DNA from: Crateriforma spongiae
GTDB lineage: Bacteria > Planctomycetota > Planctomycetia > Pirellulales > Pirellulaceae
DNA: 64,000 nucleotides
Assembly (NCBI RefSeq): GCF_012290005.1
Contig: NZ_JAAXMS010000009.1
Coordinates: 186,001-250,000 of the forward strand
Direction: 5' to 3'
Below, piece after piece: positions 37,048-45,516 of the stretch. How positions within the stretch are numbered: position 1 is the first letter of the stretch; every line of letters begins with the position of its first letter. Below the pieces are notes generated by a model. The model saw only the letters and a list, made by a program, of their open reading frames with translations, was not told the DNA's origin and ran no database searches. Position numbers and translations under genes: made by a program.

Positions 37048-37938
37048 TCAGCCTTGGCGTCGACGTCGCCGCCGTCGACGCCACCACCAAACGGTCGGCA
37101 ACAAGACAAAACCGCCGACGACCAACCAGGGCACCGCACCGACCGCCAACACGACCGCGTTTTCCGCAGTCAGTCGCAATGAAGCCAGTGAATGCGACCA
37201 CGATTGTCCGATCCGCGAGGTGAACGTCGGCGCGGCGGGCGGCGTGTATTTGCGTTCCTCGCGACACTGAATCGTGACGGTGGCCAAGGTCGTGCGATCC
37301 GCCAGCACACGCAGCCGGCCTTGCATCCGTTCGATCTCTTCACGGACCCGCGCCAGTTCTCGTTCGATCTCCAAGACATCGGACAATTTGCCCGATCGTT
37401 CTTCCAACAGATCGACCATCCGTTGTTCCAATCGCTGGCTATTCTTGATGCGTGATTCGACGTCGACGTATTCTTCGGTAACGTCTTGAGCGTCTTCTTT
37501 GCGTGATTCGGCAAAGCCCAGACCCATCACCCCCGCAAGGAAACCGTCATAGCGATCCACTGGCACGCGGATGACCCAGGTGCCCGATTGTTCGTCGCGA
37601 TATCGACGGTTGGTTTCGGCGTTGGACACAAACCCATCGTGATCGCGGACCAACTGGGGCAACTTGGCTTCAAAGACTTGGTAGTCCTCGACAACCATCG
37701 ATAACCGCGTTTGATAGATGATCCGGCGTTTGGTGGCTCCGTTGGCACGATCTGCCGCGTTGCCGGATCCATCCGCCTCGGCCAATGCCGACATCAACGC
37801 ATCGGCCGATTCGGATTCGTATGCCGCAGCCTCCGCCGTATCAACGCTGGCCATTTTGCCGCTGTAACCGGCTTCCGGCATGCCACATCCGGCCACCAAA
37901 AGCGCGGTGGCTATTCCGATCCATAACGTTCGATTCAT
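37048..37938 (-). CDS. DUF4349 lipoprotein
   Basis: 296 aa from ATG at 37938, giving MNRTLWIGIATALLVAGCGMPE with lipobox VAGC (Cys18). An ATG at 37998 overlapping the upstream stop (TGATG) is possible but would bury the signal. The DUF4349 domain (about 70-270): IIYQTRLSMVVEDYQVFEAKL, HDGFVSNAETNRRYRD, VPVDRYDGFLAGVMGLG, then a coiled-coil (SQRLEQRMVDLLEE to RVREEIERMQGRL). A membrane helix (AVVLAVGAVPWLVVGGFVLL) is near the end, followed by a poly-Arg tail (WWWRRRRRRRRQG). Envelope protein of unknown role; shares the strand with the upstream propeller gene. Confidence 0.85.
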   Translation of the reverse strand: MNRTLWIGIATALLVAGCGMPEAGYSGKMASVDTAEAAAYESESADALMSALAEADGSGNAADRANGATKRRIIYQTRLSMVVEDYQVFEAKLPQLVRDHDGFVSNAETNRRYRDEQSGTWVIRVPVDRYDGFLAGVMGLGFAESRKEDAQDVTEEYVDVESRIKNSQRLEQRMVDLLEERSGKLSDVLEIERELARVREEIERMQGRLRVLADRTTLATVTIQCREERKYTPPAAPTFTSRIGQSWSHSLASLRLTAENAVVLAVGAVPWLVVGGFVLLPTVWWWRRRRRRRRQG

Positions 37939-37997
37939 CGCCGCGTCCGCCTTGGGAAAAGGATGTCGTCGCCCGTGGCGACCACGATCACCCCGCA

Positions 37998-39335
37998 TCA
38001 AATCATGGCCAACAGTTTTTCGCGTCGCGACTGCCCCGATCCGTTGGCCACTCTCAAGTACATCGTATCGCCCACCACCGTTGGCGTGCTGAACACTTCG
38101 TCGGCCACACGAACTTGGGATCGCTGGACGAATCGATCTCGACCGGATTCGAAAACCCAGCCGTCTCCCGATTCGTTGAACGCATAAATCAAGTCACCGA
38201 CCAACACCGGTGAACTACTCCATTTGCCGCCCAACCGTTGACGCCAAATGACACGTCCGTCGGACACATCCCAGCAATGGCCGACGCCCGCATCCGTCAC
38301 GCCATACAGGTGATTACCCACCACCAACATCGATTGTTCGTAACATTTTTGGTTATTGGACCACTGGACCTTGCCCGATCCGTCGGCCGCGACACACACG
38401 GTTTGGCTGTCGGGATAGCCGCCGCTGGCAAAGACATGCGTCGAATTCCATACCATGGTGCCGCAGGTGGCCGCGGTGGTCGCCGGCGTTTGCCACAGCA
38501 TGCGTCCGTTGCTCGGATCGTAGCTGCAAACCAGATTCGCACCGCTAATCAATAGTTGATCACGTCCCGCCACGTTGGCGACGATTGGCGATGAAAACGT
38601 GATCATTTTGGGTCGCGGCGTTCGCCACACTTCTTTGCCACTTTGACGATCCAGCGCGACCAGCCAAGCCCCCAAATCCATCTCCGATGCAACGATCACG
38701 GTGTTGCCGTACAGCAGTGGCGATGCGCCGTAACCGAATTGGTAACGCTGTGGATCGAACGGTGCGATCTTCTTCGTCCAGCGGATCTTGCCGTCGGTCG
38801 TCAGCGACGTCAGTTGAATCGCATCGCTGTTATAAAACGACGCGAACAAAGAACGGCCATCAAAAGCCACCGTGGGACTGGCTTCCGTATTCTTGGGATG
38901 GTTCTTTGCAGGAATTCCGCCCCGATGCACCACCGTTTGGAACAACGGTTTTCCGGTGGCGCGGTCAAACCCGAGCACAGCTTGGATTTGCTGTTGCTTG
39001 TCGCCGGTCGTCAGATAGATCGCGTCATCGGTCACCACGGGTGAACTGTGACCACGTCCGGGAACATCCACAGCCCAGCGGACTTTCGACGGGTCCGGTT
39101 GCTGGGGTGCCTGGGCATCGGGTGCGGTCGTGTTGTCGCCGCGTGGTCCCCGCCAACACCACCACTGGTCGGCGGGCATCGCCAGCGAACCGTCTGCCGT
39201 TGCCTGCGCCAGACTGGTTGATTCCACACCGGCACACCCGCCGGCAATGGCGGCCACCAATCCGGATTTCAGTGCCACCCGCCGTGTGCACGCTGAATCG
39301 ATTGGTGTGTTTTCAAGTTGGCTGGATTCGGACAT
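37998..39335 (-). CDS. PQQ-like beta-propeller protein with Tat-type signal
   Basis: 445 aa from ATG 39335 (MSESSQL) or three codons earlier. N-terminus CTRRVALKSGLVAAIAGGCAG has a twin-arginine and a possible lipobox (AGGC). Then the propeller: WWCWRGPRGDNTTAPDA, AIYLTTGDKQQQIQAVLGF, LFASFYNSDAIQLTSL, IVASEMDLGAWLVALDR, RDQLLISGANLVCSYDP and LIYAFNESGDGWVF. Similar to BamB-like outer-membrane-assembly propellers and to the WRGP family. Function unknown. The stop overlaps an alternative start of the DUF4349 gene. Confidence 0.83.
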   Translation of the reverse strand: MSESSQLENTPIDSACTRRVALKSGLVAAIAGGCAGVESTSLAQATADGSLAMPADQWWCWRGPRGDNTTAPDAQAPQQPDPSKVRWAVDVPGRGHSSPVVTDDAIYLTTGDKQQQIQAVLGFDRATGKPLFQTVVHRGGIPAKNHPKNTEASPTVAFDGRSLFASFYNSDAIQLTSLTTDGKIRWTKKIAPFDPQRYQFGYGASPLLYGNTVIVASEMDLGAWLVALDRQSGKEVWRTPRPKMITFSSPIVANVAGRDQLLISGANLVCSYDPSNGRMLWQTPATTAATCGTMVWNSTHVFASGGYPDSQTVCVAADGSGKVQWSNNQKCYEQSMLVVGNHLYGVTDAGVGHCWDVSDGRVIWRQRLGGKWSSSPVLVGDLIYAFNESGDGWVFESGRDRFVQRSQVRVADEVFSTPTVVGDTMYLRVANGSGQSRREKLLAMI

Positions 39336-39468
39336 GCGACGCATTTCTTCTTGCTGTAAGAAAACCGAACATTGGGTTACGATTGGCCGACCAGCTTAGC
39401 CGGTTCCGTGTCGTCGCGTCATTTTGCCGCCCCATGGATCCGATCGTTTTCTCCGTTGCCAAATACCC

Positions 39469-40158
39469 ATGCCCGTTCCCGATGTTCCGTCCGAGTTGAC
39501 CCGGCGCGCCGATCAGCGATTGAAGTGGAAATGGCAACCGACCCCGATCGCCGGGCACACCTGGGACTTGGCGGTCGCGACGGATCCCGACGCGATGCTG
39601 ATCGAGGCCTGTGAGCGACAAGATGCCGGCGAAGAAGGCGTCATCGATCCGTTCTGGGCGACCACTTGGCGAGCCGCATCAGGTTTGGACCGTTTTTTGG
39701 ACCGATACCGATTGGAAGGCCAGCGGGTCCTGGAACTCGGCTGTGGCACCGGACATGCCGGCATCTCCGCCGCCCTTCGTGGTGCCAACGTGACGCTAAC
39801 CGATGGTGTGGAAGATCCACTGCATTTGGTCCGAATGAGCAGCCATGCGATCCGCGATCGGTGCGAAATCCAGCGTCTGCGATTCGGCGTCGATCGGATC
39901 GACGGCGTGACCTTTCCGCTGATCTTGGGAAGCGACGTGACCTACCTGCGGGAACTGTGGCCACAACTGGATCAGTGCGTCCGCGATCACCTGTCCCCCG
40001 GCGGCGAGGTGTTGTTAAGTGATCCGCATCGAATCATCGCCAACGAATTTCGTGATTGGATTCAGAACCACGACTGGGTCTATGAAGAACACAGCGTTGT
40101 GTTGGAAGACGACCCGGATCACCCGATCCGCATCATGCGTTTGCAACGTCCTCAGTAA
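39469..40158 (+). CDS. Class I SAM-dependent methyltransferase
   Basis: 229 aa from ATG at 39469 (MPVPDVPSELTRRADQRLKW); an upstream in-frame start at 39424 is less likely. Motif I VLELGCGTGHAGISAALRG for SAM binding, acidic VTLTDGVED (motif II), and LILGSDVTYLRELWP (motif IV region). WATTWRAASGLDRFL before motif I fits the METTL21-like lysine/nicotinamide methyltransferase group. Target not deducible. Divergent from the propeller gene and convergent with the AAA+ gene. Confidence 0.83.
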   Translation: MPVPDVPSELTRRADQRLKWKWQPTPIAGHTWDLAVATDPDAMLIEACERQDAGEEGVIDPFWATTWRAASGLDRFLDRYRLEGQRVLELGCGTGHAGISAALRGANVTLTDGVEDPLHLVRMSSHAIRDRCEIQRLRFGVDRIDGVTFPLILGSDVTYLRELWPQLDQCVRDHLSPGGEVLLSDPHRIIANEFRDWIQNHDWVYEEHSVVLEDDPDHPIRIMRLQRPQ

Positions 40159-40201
40159 AAATGACGCCGCCGGCCCCGAAACGAGACGCTCACTCGCTTC
40201 C

Positions 40202-41866
40202 CTACGAGCACTTTGAATCGGAATCGGCATAGTGCACGTCGGCCCAAAAGACCGCTTGGACGTGACGACATTTCGGACAGCGGACCTGACGTCCCAGAGA
40301 ATCCGGTTGAACCGAAACACGTTTTGCACAACCTTCGCAATCGATCCGCAGTCGATGAGGCATCGCCATTCGTTGATCAATGACCGATCGCCGTGTCCCA
40401 CTGATGCTGATGTCGGTTTCTTTCAGCCGGCTTAACAAGTCCTCGGACAACTGCGTCGTTTCGGCGACTCGATCGGCCAACCGACGAACCGTGTCTTCGA
40501 AAGTGTTTCGGACCAAACGTCCGTTGCCAAAGTGCCGATCACGGGTGCGATAAAGATGATCGAATCCCACCAGCAATCGATGGCGTGCCGCTGCATCCAA
40601 CTGATATTGGTTCTTGCGACACATCAATTCAAAGATCTGACCCAATTCTTGTGGACGATAATCTTCAAAGTCGATCGTGGTATTGATGCGTGACTTCAAA
40701 CCCGGATTGGACTCAATCATCTTGGCCATTTCGCCGCTATATCCGGCCAGGATCACCGCCAAGTCATCGCGATTGTCTTCCATCCGTTTCAGCAAGGTGC
40801 CCACCGCTTCGCGGCCATAGGCATCATCCCCCGACGCATCGATCAAGCTGTACGCTTCGTCGATGAACAGCACGCCGCCCATGGCGGAATCGACCAATTC
40901 GTTGGTCTTCACCGCCGTTTGACCCGCGTACTGGGCAACCAGGCCGCTGCGGTCGGTTTCGACAATATGTCCCCGCGAAAGCGTTCCCATCGCGCCCAAG
41001 ATCTGGCCGATGATGCGAGCCACCGTCGTCTTTCCGGTCCCGGGATTCCCCAGGAAAGCCATGTGCAGACTGATCGGCATCGTCGACATGCCTTTGTCAC
41101 GACGTTGTTGCTGCAGTCGCAAGAAATTCGTGTAACTGTTGACCCGCGACTTGACCGCGGACAGGCCGATCAACGAATCCAGTTCTTTTCGTGCCGAACT
41201 CAATTGCTGCTGACGCTGCTGATCGGTCAGCGGCCCGGCCGGTTCGACGGCGGTGCCATGTTTGTCCGCCGGCGGTTGGCCCGCTTTGGCCTGCCGGGAC
41301 GGTCCACCGTCGTCGACCAGATCGACACCGGATGCCTGTGCACCACCGACCGGGTACAGCGCCGAATCGATCTGATACTGCAATCGGTGCAGGGCATCAG
41401 CTTCTTCGGGCATGGTTTGCCCGTCACACTTGGCGATCAAGTTTGCTAAACGCAAGGTCACGGTTTCGACCTGTGCTCGTGCCCCCGCCAATGGTTCGTG
41501 CCGCACAAACGGAGCCACCAAGCTGGCCCAAGTCAAACGATCGGCTTGTTCGAACAACCCCATCGCGGCTTCGCGGAGCGCGGCACCGGCCAGTTTCTCG
41601 TCCCACAGATGTTCGATCATCGCGGCCGCGACACGTTTTTCCGGCCCCGTCCATCGATCGTCGGCGCGGACGATTTCGACGTAGACCTTGATCAACAGCC
41701 CGCGATGCAGATCTTCCATCAGCCGGATGAAGTCTGTCGCGCGTCCATCAATTAACGTCGGGTGTCGCTTCGCCAGCCACTTCGCCGAATCGACGTACAG
41801 TTTCTGGCAGTCGCGAATCACCCGTCGCAACAATCCGATCAGTCGTGCCGAATCGACCTCGCTCAC
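40202..41866 (-). CDS. CbbX-type AAA+ ATPase with TerB-like N-terminus and C-terminal zinc ribbon
   Basis: 554 aa. N-terminal helical part (about 50-125, LLIKVYVEIVRADDRWTGPE) resembles a TerB-like domain. A Gln-rich linker leads to a CbbX/EccA-type AAA+ module (about 225-480): Walker A GNPGTGKTT (273-281), Walker B GGVLFIDEAYSL (Asp336 Glu337), and arginine-finger region NPGLKSRINTTIDF. The C-terminal 45 residues contain two CxxC pairs (CEGC and CPKC), a zinc ribbon. CbbX-family proteins remodel other proteins; the target is unknown. Its start overlaps the stop of the POT transporter by four bases (ATGA), so both are co-translated. Confidence 0.85.
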   Translation of the reverse strand: MSEVDSARLIGLLRRVIRDCQKLYVDSAKWLAKRHPTLIDGRATDFIRLMEDLHRGLLIKVYVEIVRADDRWTGPEKRVAAAMIEHLWDEKLAGAALREAAMGLFEQADRLTWASLVAPFVRHEPLAGARAQVETVTLRLANLIAKCDGQTMPEEADALHRLQYQIDSALYPVGGAQASGVDLVDDGGPSRQAKAGQPPADKHGTAVEPAGPLTDQQRQQQLSSARKELDSLIGLSAVKSRVNSYTNFLRLQQQRRDKGMSTMPISLHMAFLGNPGTGKTTVARIIGQILGAMGTLSRGHIVETDRSGLVAQYAGQTAVKTNELVDSAMGGVLFIDEAYSLIDASGDDAYGREAVGTLLKRMEDNRDDLAVILAGYSGEMAKMIESNPGLKSRINTTIDFEDYRPQELGQIFELMCRKNQYQLDAAARHRLLVGFDHLYRTRDRHFGNGRLVRNTFEDTVRRLADRVAETTQLSEDLLSRLKETDISISGTRRSVIDQRMAMPHRLRIDCEGCAKRVSVQPDSLGRQVRCPKCRHVQAVFWADVHYADSDSKCS

Positions 41867-43431
41867 TTGATCCCGTGCATCATACGTTTCAAGACCGGTG
41901 AAACGATTGCCAACAGCACTCCGGCAACCGTTGGCAACAAGACCAACAACAAGAAGAACCCAGGCAGCCCATCGATCACGAACGAAATCTCGGCGGGGCT
42001 GCCGTCCGCACCGGGCTTAAACTTCGTCGAAAACGCCGCCATCAGTCCGCCCAACAAATTGGCGGCGGAAAACGACAAGAACCAAACTCCCATCATCAAC
42101 GACTGCAAACGCAGGGGCGCCAACTTGGTCACCATCGATAAACCGACCGGCGATAAACACAATTCACCCCACGTACACAACACATAAGTGATCAACAACC
42201 AATGGGGACCGGCCAAACCGTCACGTGCTTGAAGGGCACCAAAGACCATGGCCACGAACGCCAGCCCCAAAAACCACAACCCCCATGCAAACTTCATCGG
42301 CGTCGACGGGTTGGCATTCCGCTTGGCCAACCAAACCCAAAGCATGGAGAAGAACGGGGCACAAATGACGATCGTCAACGCGTTGACCGATTGATACCAG
42401 GTCGACGGAAACTCGTATCCCATGATCGTGCGATCGGTATTCTGGTCGGCGAACACGTTCAGCGAACTGCCAGCCTGTTCAAAGGCGGCCCAGAAGAAGA
42501 TGTTTCCGACCAAGGCCAGAATCAAAATCACGGCGATCCGTTGGGTGTCGACCTTGGTCAATGGACGCTGCAGTTCCGCCTGATCGACGGCGCTGGCGGT
42601 ACCATTGGCGGCGACCTCCTTGGGCGACAATCCGATCCCCGACAGATACTTCGGACGCAAAAACTGATAACAGAGCAATCCCAAAATCATTCCCACCGCG
42701 GCGGATCCGAATCCCCAGTGCCAGCCAACCTTCTGGCCCAAAGTTCCCGCAATCAGGGGCGATAAAAATGCGCCTAAATTGATCCCCATGTAAAAAATCG
42801 TGAATCCACTATCACGACGGGGGTCATCTTTGCCATACAGCTGACCGACCATCACGCTGACACAGGGCTTGAAAAAACCCGTCCCGATCACGATCAGGGC
42901 CAAGCCCGCAATGAAGGAACACAGGGCCCCAGGGCCGGTCTGCAGAGTTACCGCTTCCCCAGCAGTGATGCCGAACATCTCCGTCATCGCCAACACGATG
43001 TGCCCCGCAGCGATGATCCATCCTCCGATCAACATCGACCGGTGCGTCCCCAAGAACCGGTCGGCCAACCAACCACCGAAAATCGGCGTCAGGTAGACCG
43101 CCCAGGTGTAAACGGCATACAGAATCGCCGCGTTGGCCTCGGACCATCCGAATCCGGGGTTGGATTCCGTTTCCGCCGTCGATGCGATCAGGTACAAGAC
43201 CAACAGCGCTCGCATGCCGTAATAGCTGAACCGTTCCCACATTTCGGTGATGAACAGCACCCACAGGCCGGCGGGCTGCCCCGTCTGCAATTCTTGGGGC
43301 GGTGGGACGTTGGACGGTTCCTTGTCCAGTTCGACATCGGACAAATGCAACGGGTTGGATTCCGGGTGTGTCCCGTTGCCACCTGGCGATGCCGAATCGT
43401 TGGTTCCACCGGTCATGCGAATCGAATCCAT
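41863..43431 (-). CDS. POT-family peptide/proton symporter (MFS)
   Basis: 522 aa from ATG at 43431 (MDSIRM); Met at 43416 or 43458 possible. About 12 membrane helices, with POT/PTR2 motifs: EMWERFSYYGMRALLVLYL in the first helix (ExxERFxYYG), and FFSMLWVWLAKR later. GINLGAFLSPLIAGTLGQ is also visible. A long polar N-terminal region (about 40 residues) precedes helix 1. Uptake of di- or tripeptides by proton symport is the family role. Translationally coupled (ATGA) to the AAA+ ATPase behind it. Confidence 0.9.
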   Translation of the reverse strand: MDSIRMTGGTNDSASPGGNGTHPESNPLHLSDVELDKEPSNVPPPQELQTGQPAGLWVLFITEMWERFSYYGMRALLVLYLIASTAETESNPGFGWSEANAAILYAVYTWAVYLTPIFGGWLADRFLGTHRSMLIGGWIIAAGHIVLAMTEMFGITAGEAVTLQTGPGALCSFIAGLALIVIGTGFFKPCVSVMVGQLYGKDDPRRDSGFTIFYMGINLGAFLSPLIAGTLGQKVGWHWGFGSAAVGMILGLLCYQFLRPKYLSGIGLSPKEVAANGTASAVDQAELQRPLTKVDTQRIAVILILALVGNIFFWAAFEQAGSSLNVFADQNTDRTIMGYEFPSTWYQSVNALTIVICAPFFSMLWVWLAKRNANPSTPMKFAWGLWFLGLAFVAMVFGALQARDGLAGPHWLLITYVLCTWGELCLSPVGLSMVTKLAPLRLQSLMMGVWFLSFSAANLLGGLMAAFSTKFKPGADGSPAEISFVIDGLPGFFLLLVLLPTVAGVLLAIVSPVLKRMMHGIK

Positions 43432-43576
43432 ACGTTTGAAAGCCGGCCGGACTTGCACAGTGTCCGACGAAATCGTGATTGCGGCGAAGTTCCTGCGAAG
43501 CTTCGGCGTTTCGCGATTTTAGACGCTATGCATTGCCGTGTCCCCGCCGGTCGCGGCAAGCGGTGCCTTGGCGCAG

Positions 43577-43617
43577 AAAAAACGCCCGCGTTCTGCATCC
43601 AAGGCAAAAAGCGAGCG
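43577..43617 (-). terminator. Candidate terminator of the Tyr/Pro-rich protein gene
   Basis: On the minus strand a 7-bp stem (43611-43617 with 43583-43589, one G-T pair) and a 21-base loop is followed by six T (A-run 43577-43582 on the plus strand), about 35 bases past the gene's stop. The loop is long, so it is only a candidate. Confidence 0.4.
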
Positions 43618-43651
43618 CAAATCCTGCGATTCGTCGGCCCAATTCGTCAGC

Positions 43652-43966
43652 TCAGTACCCGACGCGAATGGTCACACCACTGCGATAGCTGGGATAGGCC
43701 CGATAGTACGTGGTCCGGCGTTGGACAACCGCGCCGTGATAGACCACCGGCGGGCGATAAACGGTGGCCGCGGGGACTCGCGTGACCACGCGACGATAGG
43801 TGTATACCGGCGGACGGTACACGGGCACCGCCGGGACATACACCGGAACGTAGGGGCGGTACGCCACACGCGGCCCCCAAAACGGCCCGTGCGCGGACGC
43901 TTGTTGCGACGTCGCCAGGACGCCGGCGACGGCCAGCACGGCCGCCAATCCGATTCTGCTGAACAT
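43652..43966 (-). CDS. Small secreted Tyr/Pro/Val-rich protein
   Basis: 104 aa from ATG at 43966, with AAAGGGAAAGAG just upstream (good Shine-Dalgarno). Signal peptide MFSRIGLAAVLAVAGVLATS cleaved after ASA. The mature part is a low-complexity Pro/Tyr/Val/Arg chain: YRPYVPVYVPAVPVYRPP, VYTYRRVVTRVPAATVYRPP and RRTTYYRAYPSYRS. No known domain. Similar short YRPP-type exported proteins occur in planctomycetes. Structural or adhesive role in the envelope is inference. Confidence 0.78.
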   Translation of the reverse strand: MFSRIGLAAVLAVAGVLATSQQASAHGPFWGPRVAYRPYVPVYVPAVPVYRPPVYTYRRVVTRVPAATVYRPPVVYHGAVVQRRTTYYRAYPSYRSGVTIRVGY

Positions 43967-44144
43967 GGCTCTTTCCCTTTGGGTCTGAAGACAAAAACGA
44001 CCGCATCGCGGTTGAAACACTGCACTGAAGGCCTCGACCGATGGGCGCATCCGTCGATGTCCAATCGTGGCCTGCTTTGAATGCTCGGCCAATGGCTTCG
44101 GGGGGATCGATTCCGGTGAAATCAGTCGTGGACTTCTTTCAAAA

Positions 44145-44173
44145 CGTGTCTTTTCGAATCGTGTCTTTTCGAA
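44145..44173. repeat. Two-copy direct repeat CGTGTCTTTTCGAA, period 15
   Basis: CGTGTCTTTTCGAA occurs perfectly at 44145-44158 and 44160-44173, with a weak third copy just upstream (TTCTTTCAAAA). It lies about 180-210 bases upstream of the Tyr/Pro-rich gene start. Period 15 is not an exact helical turn multiple. A regulatory role is speculation. Confidence 0.6.
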
Positions 44174-44547
44174 ACGGTCCATTGGCAAGCGACGGTTCAT
44201 GCTACCCACCGGTCACCGCACCTGCCACTTTCGGGCAGTTGCCGACAACCACCGTGATCACCTCCGACGACACGAACGGAAGCACGGGGCGTGCCACGCA
44301 CCTGCGGTTGCGGCGGATGCCGGGCCCCGGCGGCATAGAGATCGATCGGTGTGCGACGGCCGTCCCCACAACGTCACACTTGCGACCGTGCCGACGTGCA
44401 CGTTCGTGCAAACAAGGCGCATGACCAGGGCGGCATCACCAACGGAGCGGCATCACTCGCCTGAGGCGATTCCGACACGAACGACGGGTCCATGGCATGC
44501 GTTGTAGCGTGCGATGCCAAAGATCATCCGCATGAAGCGATGAATTT

Positions 44548-44577
44548 GCCGGGAATTTATCGAACAAAATCCCCGGC
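44548..44577 (-). terminator. Hairpin beyond the GGDEF gene
   Basis: An 11-bp stem (44548-44558 with 44567-44577, one G-T pair) and 8-base loop lies 14 bases past the stop of the GGDEF gene. Position suits transcription termination of the glgC-GGDEF unit, but no T-run follows, so it may rather protect the RNA end. Confidence 0.4.
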
Positions 44578-44590
44578 GTACCGCGATGCG

Positions 44591-45514
44591 TCAGTGAACG
44601 ATTTCCGGCGCGCCCAGCAACGCGGTGTGACGGCCGTCGTGGAAATAGACACGATTGCGGCCCGTGTTCTTGGCGGCATACAACGCTTCGTCGGCTCGGC
44701 GAACCAACGGTGCGACCACCATGTCGTCGCGTGGCTCGCTGACACCGATGCTCATGGTCACCTGCAGCGAAACGTTGCCCACTTCGATTCGTTCCGACGC
44801 GAAATGCCTTCGGAACTCGTTCATCTTTTCCGATGCCATCTTCAGCGGCACGTCCAACAGCACCGCGAACTCTTCGCCGCCGAACCGCGCCACCATGATG
44901 GCCGATGGCAAACCGTGATTCAGGCTGCTGGCCAAGTGCTGCAGCACCTGATCACCGATTTGGTGCCCGTGGGTGTCATTGATCGACTTGAAACGATCGA
45001 TATCAATCAACGCCAGCGAAAACGCGCGGCCGCCACGACGATAGGTCGCCAGCAGTTCGTCGATTTTCTGATCAAAGGCACGACGATTGGCCAACCCGGT
45101 CAACCCGTCGGTCCGCGCTTCGGTCAGATAGCTTTCGATTTGTCGTGTTTGTTTATCCAGTTGTCGCTCGGCCGCTTCCAACCGCGACTGCAACTCGTCG
45201 TTGCTGTTCATGATTTGGCTTAGCAAGATCAGCATCCGGTCGTCCGAACCGTCGGACGCCTTGTGATCACGCACGGCTTTTTCCAGTCGGCCCAACTGGT
45301 CTTGGTACTGGGAAACGTTCCCCGAATACTCGCTGGTCCAACTGCCCAGACTTAACAACAGGTGTCGGATCCGGTCACGGTCCTCGCTGCTGAACATTCC
45401 GGACGCATAGCGGGTTTTCGCGGCGCGAAACCCGAACCATCCGGCCGCTGCGATCAACAATCCTGCCGCGCCGCCGGCGACGGCCATCCATTGCCAGGGA
45501 ACCTGAAACATCAA
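44591..45514 (-). CDS. Membrane-anchored GGDEF diguanylate cyclase
   Basis: 307 aa. N-terminal membrane helix (MAVAGGAAGLLIAAAGWFGF, about 10-29), then a coiled-coil-like linker (about 70-130, LEAAERQLDKQTRQIESYL), then GGDEF domain: DGLTGLANRRAFDQKI, ALIDIDRFKSINDTHGHQIGD and the signature RFGGEEFAVLL. The signature is intact (GGEEF) so c-di-GMP synthesis from GTP is expected. No RxxD inhibitory site is seen in the usual place before GGEEF. Starts two bases after glgC stops. Confidence 0.92.
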   Translation of the reverse strand: MMFQVPWQWMAVAGGAAGLLIAAAGWFGFRAAKTRYASGMFSSEDRDRIRHLLLSLGSWTSEYSGNVSQYQDQLGRLEKAVRDHKASDGSDDRMLILLSQIMNSNDELQSRLEAAERQLDKQTRQIESYLTEARTDGLTGLANRRAFDQKIDELLATYRRGGRAFSLALIDIDRFKSINDTHGHQIGDQVLQHLASSLNHGLPSAIMVARFGGEEFAVLLDVPLKMASEKMNEFRRHFASERIEVGNVSLQVTMSIGVSEPRDDMVVAPLVRRADEALYAAKNTGRNRVYFHDGRHTALLGAPEIVH

Positions 45515-45516
45515 TA

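Larger units (their letters stand above)
43967..44590. other. Intergenic region with tandem 15-bp repeat and a hairpin
   Basis: About 620 bases between the Tyr/Pro-rich gene and the GGDEF gene, both minus. Contains a two-copy repeat (44145-44173) and a hairpin just beyond the GGDEF stop. Open frames across it translate to Arg/His/Thr-rich strings and are not convincing. The 5' leader and promoter of the Tyr/Pro-rich gene must lie here. Confidence 0.4.

Noticed and set aside
44000-44012. Small ACCGC-GAT-GCGGT hairpin followed by a T-run in the leader of the Tyr/Pro-rich gene (possible attenuator)
   Set aside because: Only a 5-bp stem; too weak to claim without RNA data.
44067-44507. 146-codon plus-strand open frame in the gap between the Tyr/Pro-rich and GGDEF genes
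   Set aside because: Translates to a Arg/His/Thr-rich string without structure, has no ribosome site, and overlaps other meaningless frames.
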